64,000 bases of DNA from Bradyrhizobium sp. CB1650. GTDB lineage: Bacteria; Pseudomonadota; Alphaproteobacteria; Rhizobiales; Xanthobacteraceae. The position numbers were made by a program, and so were the translations under genes. Position 1 is the first letter of the stretch, and every line of letters starts with the position of its first letter. The DNA lies in NCBI RefSeq assembly GCF_029761915.1, contig NZ_CP121695.1:4803501-4867500 (forward strand), given 5' to 3'. The notes beneath the pieces are model-generated. The model searched no databases, was not told where the DNA came from, and saw only the letters and a program-made list of their open reading frames with translations. Below, piece after piece: positions 61,215 to 64,000 of the stretch.

Positions 61215-62690
61215 CTATCGGACCACCTGCAACCATGGGAGCACGATCAGCAGCAGACCTGCGAAATAGATCAGCCCGAAGATCAGGCCAAAGCTCCAGA
61301 ACTGACCTTTGCCGATATAGCCGCTGCCGAAATACATCGGCGCAGGTCCCGTCGCGTAGGGCGAGATCACGCCCATCAGGCCGAGCGAATACATGCAGAG
61401 CATCGCGAGCGTTGTGACGGGCAGATCGGCGATGCCCGATCCGACCGCGAGCACCACCGGCAGCACCGCGGCCGCATGCGAGGTGATGCTGGAGAAGAAA
61501 TAATGGATCCAGAAGAACAACGCGACCAGCAGGAGCATCGCGGTCGCCGGCGACAGCCCGGCGAGCGGCTTGGCGTACTCGTTGGCGAACCATTTGATGA
61601 AGCCGATCTCGTTGAGGCCCGAGGCCAGCGTCAATAGCGAAGTGAAATAGAAGAACACTTCCCAGGCGCTCTTCTCGCTGACGATGTCGGAAAACTCGAT
61701 CACGCCCGTGACCAGCATCAGCGAGATCACGATGAACACGACGGTGGTGGCGTTGACGAAGTTCGAGCCCAGCAATGGCACGTGGATCTCAGGGCTCGAG
61801 CCCGCGATCCACAGGAACATTGCGAGCACGATCAGGCAGAGCATGATCCATTCGTTGCGCGACATCGGGCCCATGCCCGCGAGCTCTTTCGCCGCCCATT
61901 CGGAGATTTCAGGGCTGCGCTTCACCTCCGGCCGGCACACGAGATAGCTGAGCAACGGGACGAACAGCATCAGGACGATGCCGAGCGGCGCGAAGCCGAT
62001 GAACCACTGGCCCCAGCTCACCTCGACCCCGACGGTCTTCTTGGCGATCGCGAGCGCAGCCGCATTGGGCGCGAGCGCGGTGAAGAACAGCGAACTGGTG
62101 ACGGCGGTCGCAGCAAAAGCGGTCCACATCACATAGGTGCCGATCTTGCCGGCAGTCGGTCCGGGCTCGGAGCCGTAGATGCGCGGGATGTTGCTGATGA
62201 TGGGATAGACGATGCCGCCGCTGCGCGCGGTGTTGGACGGTGTCGCCGGCGCGAGCAGGAAGTCCGACATCGCCACGGCATAACCGAGGCCGAGCGTGTT
62301 GCGGCCGAGGCGTTGTACCAATACGAGCGCGATGCGCCGGCCGAGAGCGCTCTTGCGATAGCCGATCGAGAACACAAAGGCGCCGACGATCAGCCACACC
62401 GTGCTTTCGGCAAAGCCCGCCAGCATCCAGCGCAGCGACTTGGTCGGGTCGGGATCGATATAGCCACTGATGCCAGCGACGGTGAGGCCGATCAGGCCGA
62501 CCGCGCCCACCGGCATCGATTCCAGGATGAGGCCGGTGATGACGGCCGCGAATATTGCAAAATAATGCCACTGATTGACGTTGAGTCCCGCAGGAACCGG
62601 CCACAGATAGATGGCGAGCCACACGACGAGCGGCGCGATCAGTTTCCAGCGAAATCCCTTCGCTTCAGGCGCCTGCGAGCTGGCGGTCAT
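61215..62690 (-). CDS. DASS/CitT-type anion transporter
   Basis: A 491-residue polytopic transporter of the divalent anion:sodium symporter group, with about 12 spans. Characteristic: SMPVGAVGLIGLTVAGISGY, AFVFSIGYRKSALGRRIALV, then LAPATPSNTARSGGIVYPII (the substrate-binding SNT motif of the first hairpin) and, in the second half, FFSSITSHAAAVLPVVLAVG (SITSHAA, matching the second SNT-like site). The substrate is probably a di- or tricarboxylate. GAGGGGGAGCCC precedes ATG 62690; the longer frame upstream is not used. It is divergent from nitrile hydratase across about 190 bp. Confidence 0.9.
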   Translation of the reverse strand: MTASSQAPEAKGFRWKLIAPLVVWLAIYLWPVPAGLNVNQWHYFAIFAAVITGLILESMPVGAVGLIGLTVAGISGYIDPDPTKSLRWMLAGFAESTVWLIVGAFVFSIGYRKSALGRRIALVLVQRLGRNTLGLGYAVAMSDFLLAPATPSNTARSGGIVYPIISNIPRIYGSEPGPTAGKIGTYVMWTAFAATAVTSSLFFTALAPNAAALAIAKKTVGVEVSWGQWFIGFAPLGIVLMLFVPLLSYLVCRPEVKRSPEISEWAAKELAGMGPMSRNEWIMLCLIVLAMFLWIAGSSPEIHVPLLGSNFVNATTVVFIVISLMLVTGVIEFSDIVSEKSAWEVFFYFTSLLTLASGLNEIGFIKWFANEYAKPLAGLSPATAMLLLVALFFWIHYFFSSITSHAAAVLPVVLAVGSGIADLPVTTLAMLCMYSLGLMGVISPYATGPAPMYFGSGYIGKGQFWSFGLIFGLIYFAGLLLIVLPWLQVVR

Positions 62691-62879
62691 GGGCTCCCCC
62701 TCGATTTCGTCGCATTTTACCGGCTCGTCGGCCGCAGCGCTTTTGTCCCTATCGCCGCGTATACGAACTGTCCGCGGCGCGATCAATGCTAGCGCACAAG
62801 CGGCGTCACGAACACTTGGCCGGATTGCACCGCAACCAACGCTCGACAGGCAGGGAAGATTGCGCCTATCTTCCGCCCC

Positions 62880-63515
62880 ATGAGCAGCGATTACGAGCAC
62901 CACCATCATCACGATCACGACCATTCGGAACTGTCCGAGACCGAGCTGCGCGTGCGCGCGCTTGAGACGATCCTGACCGAAAAGGGCTATGTCGAGCCGG
63001 CTGCTCTCGACGCCATCATCCAGGCCTACGAGACCAAGATCGGTCCGCACAACGGCGCGCGCGTCGTCGCCAAGGCCTGGGCCGACCCGACATTCAAAGC
63101 TGCGCTGCTGGAGGACGGCAGCAAGGCGATCGGCACGCTCGGCCATGTCAGCCGCGTCGGCGACCATCTCGTCGTGGTCGAGAACATGCCGCAGCGTCAC
63201 AACATGGTCGTGTGCACGCTGTGCTCCTGCTACCCCTGGGAAATGCTGGGCTTGCCGCCGGTCTGGTACAAGGCCGCGCCCTATCGCTCCCGCGCGGTGA
63301 AGGATCCCCGCGGCGTGCTCGCCGATTTCGGCGTGACGCTGCCGAAGGACGTCGAAATCAGGGTCTGGGATTCGACCGCCGAGACACGCTTCCTGGTGCT
63401 GCCGATGCGCCCTGAAGGCACGGAAGGCTGGAGCGAGGAGCAGCTCGCCGAACTCGTCACCCGCGATTCCATGATCGGCACCGGATTTCCGAGGAAGCCG
63501 GGAGCGCCGTCATGA
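62880..63515 (+). CDS. nthA: Nitrile hydratase alpha subunit, cobalt type
   Basis: A 211-residue subunit hydrating nitriles to amides. The metal-binding motif is [20 protein letters not shown], with Cys112, Cys115 and Cys117. Thr at the second position (CTLCSC) marks the cobalt type, against CSLCSC of iron enzymes. Residues 7-14 form a His/Asp-rich tag (HHHHHDHDH region) before the usual start near [20 protein letters not shown]. Length otherwise standard. Its stop overlaps the beta-subunit start by four bases (ATGA). No strong ribosome-binding site precedes the ATG. Confidence 0.95.
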   Translation: MSSDYEHHHHHDHDHSELSETELRVRALETILTEKGYVEPAALDAIIQAYETKIGPHNGARVVAKAWADPTFKAALLEDGSKAIGTLGHVSRVGDHLVVVENMPQRHNMVVCTLCSCYPWEMLGLPPVWYKAAPYRSRAVKDPRGVLADFGVTLPKDVEIRVWDSTAETRFLVLPMRPEGTEGWSEEQLAELVTRDSMIGTGFPRKPGAPS

Positions 63516-64000
63516 ACGGCGTGCACGACATGGGCGGGATGGACGGATTCGGCAGGGTCGAGCCCGAACCGAACGAGCCGATGTTCCACGCAGACTGGGA
63601 AGCCCGCGTGATGGCGATGGTGCGCGCGATGGGCGCCGCCGGCGCCTTCAACATCGACACCTCGCGCTTCTATCGCGAGACGCTGCCGCCGCATGTGTAC
63701 CTCGCAAGCTCCTACTACAAGAAATGGTTCCTCGGTCTCGAGGAGATGCTGATCGAGAAGGGCTACCTCACCAAAGAGGACGTCGCCGCCGGTCACGCGG
63801 TGCAGCCGGCGAAGGCACTCAAGCGCGGCAAGTTCGATCTCGACGACGTCGAGCGCGTGATGGTGCGCGGCAAGTTCGCCCGCCCTGCTCCGGCGCCGGC
63901 CAAATTCAACATCGGCGACCGGGTGCGCGCGAAGAACATTCATCCGACGACGCATACAAGACTGCCGCGCTATGTGCGCGGACACGTCGGCGTCGTCGAG
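63512..64000 (+). CDS. nthB: Nitrile hydratase beta subunit (3' end outside window)
   Basis: Starts [20 protein letters not shown], the typical NHase beta opening, and runs off the window after about 163 codons. Conserved portions include [40 protein letters not shown] and [20 protein letters not shown]. Then the SH3-like C-terminal domain begins ([32 protein letters not shown]). It pairs with the alpha subunit; the ATGA overlap suggests coupled translation. A P14K-type activator or amidase gene usually follows, beyond the window. Confidence 0.95.
   Translation, partial: MNGVHDMGGMDGFGRVEPEPNEPMFHADWEARVMAMVRAMGAAGAFNIDTSRFYRETLPPHVYLASSYYKKWFLGLEEMLIEKGYLTKEDVAAGHAVQPAKALKRGKFDLDDVERVMVRGKFARPAPAPAKFNIGDRVRAKNIHPTTHTRLPRYVRGHVGVVE

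Noticed and set aside
1..64000. CRISPR arrays, rRNA operons, replication origins
   Set aside because: No regularly spaced short repeats, no rRNA sequence and no DnaA-box cluster were noticed.

Overview
The window looks like chromosome from a Bradyrhizobium-type alphaproteobacterium. Base composition is strongly GC-rich. Many small proteins resemble families I know from that genus. The housekeeping run rlpA / D,D-carboxypeptidase / tmk / holB / metG / tatD / MBL-hydrolase is a typical alphaproteobacterial order. The genus is inferred from the sequence alone; no search was run.

Layout. 1-7.2 kb: the start of an exported PheC-like protein running off the left edge, a DUF1993 protein, then a leftward sugar-type ABC operon (binding protein, two permeases, MalK-type ATPase, D-2-hydroxyacid dehydrogenase). 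7.6-17.9 kb: an exported LTxxQ-type protein, a single-domain response regulator, small proteins, glucokinase (leftward), a rightward pncA / PhaC-like hydrolase / nadE group for NAD salvage, ilvD and an exported repeat protein. 18.2 kb: tRNA-Ser(TGA).

18.3-26.1 kb is an accessory segment. Two extra copies of the tRNA-Ser 3' end (at 22.8 and 26.1 kb) mark it as the scar of tRNA-targeted integration, now without an integrase. It holds small hypothetical proteins, a DNA-ligase relic, a frameshifted gene and a large polytopic membrane protein with a soluble C-terminal domain, clearly lower in GC than its surroundings. This is the best candidate for something undescribed. 26.1-33.2 kb continues with many small, mostly exported or membrane-anchored proteins, plus a DUF2939 protein, an LssY-C-like protein, the ATP synthase inhibitor zeta and a UPF0114 protein.

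33.5-42.1 kb is the core cell-envelope and information-processing cluster, in which methionyl-tRNA synthetase carries a long histone-H1-like Lys/Ala-rich N-terminal tail. 42.3-64 kb is catabolic and transport territory. It contains a three-gene TRAP transporter, a small autotransporter, and a leftward TRAP operon with a fused DctQM permease and an acyl-CoA ligase. Next comes an intact insertion sequence with inverted ends and a 5-bp target duplication, sitting between that operon and a divergent M24 peptidase. These are followed by a copper amine oxidase / serine hydrolase pair with a divergent AraC regulator, a methionine-type ABC transporter (MetNI), a DASS anion transporter, and the start of a cobalt-type nitrile hydratase operon running off the right edge.

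No rRNA, CRISPR array or replication origin was seen. Start codons were chosen from Shine-Dalgarno spacing, signal peptides and family length, and often differ from the longest open frame.
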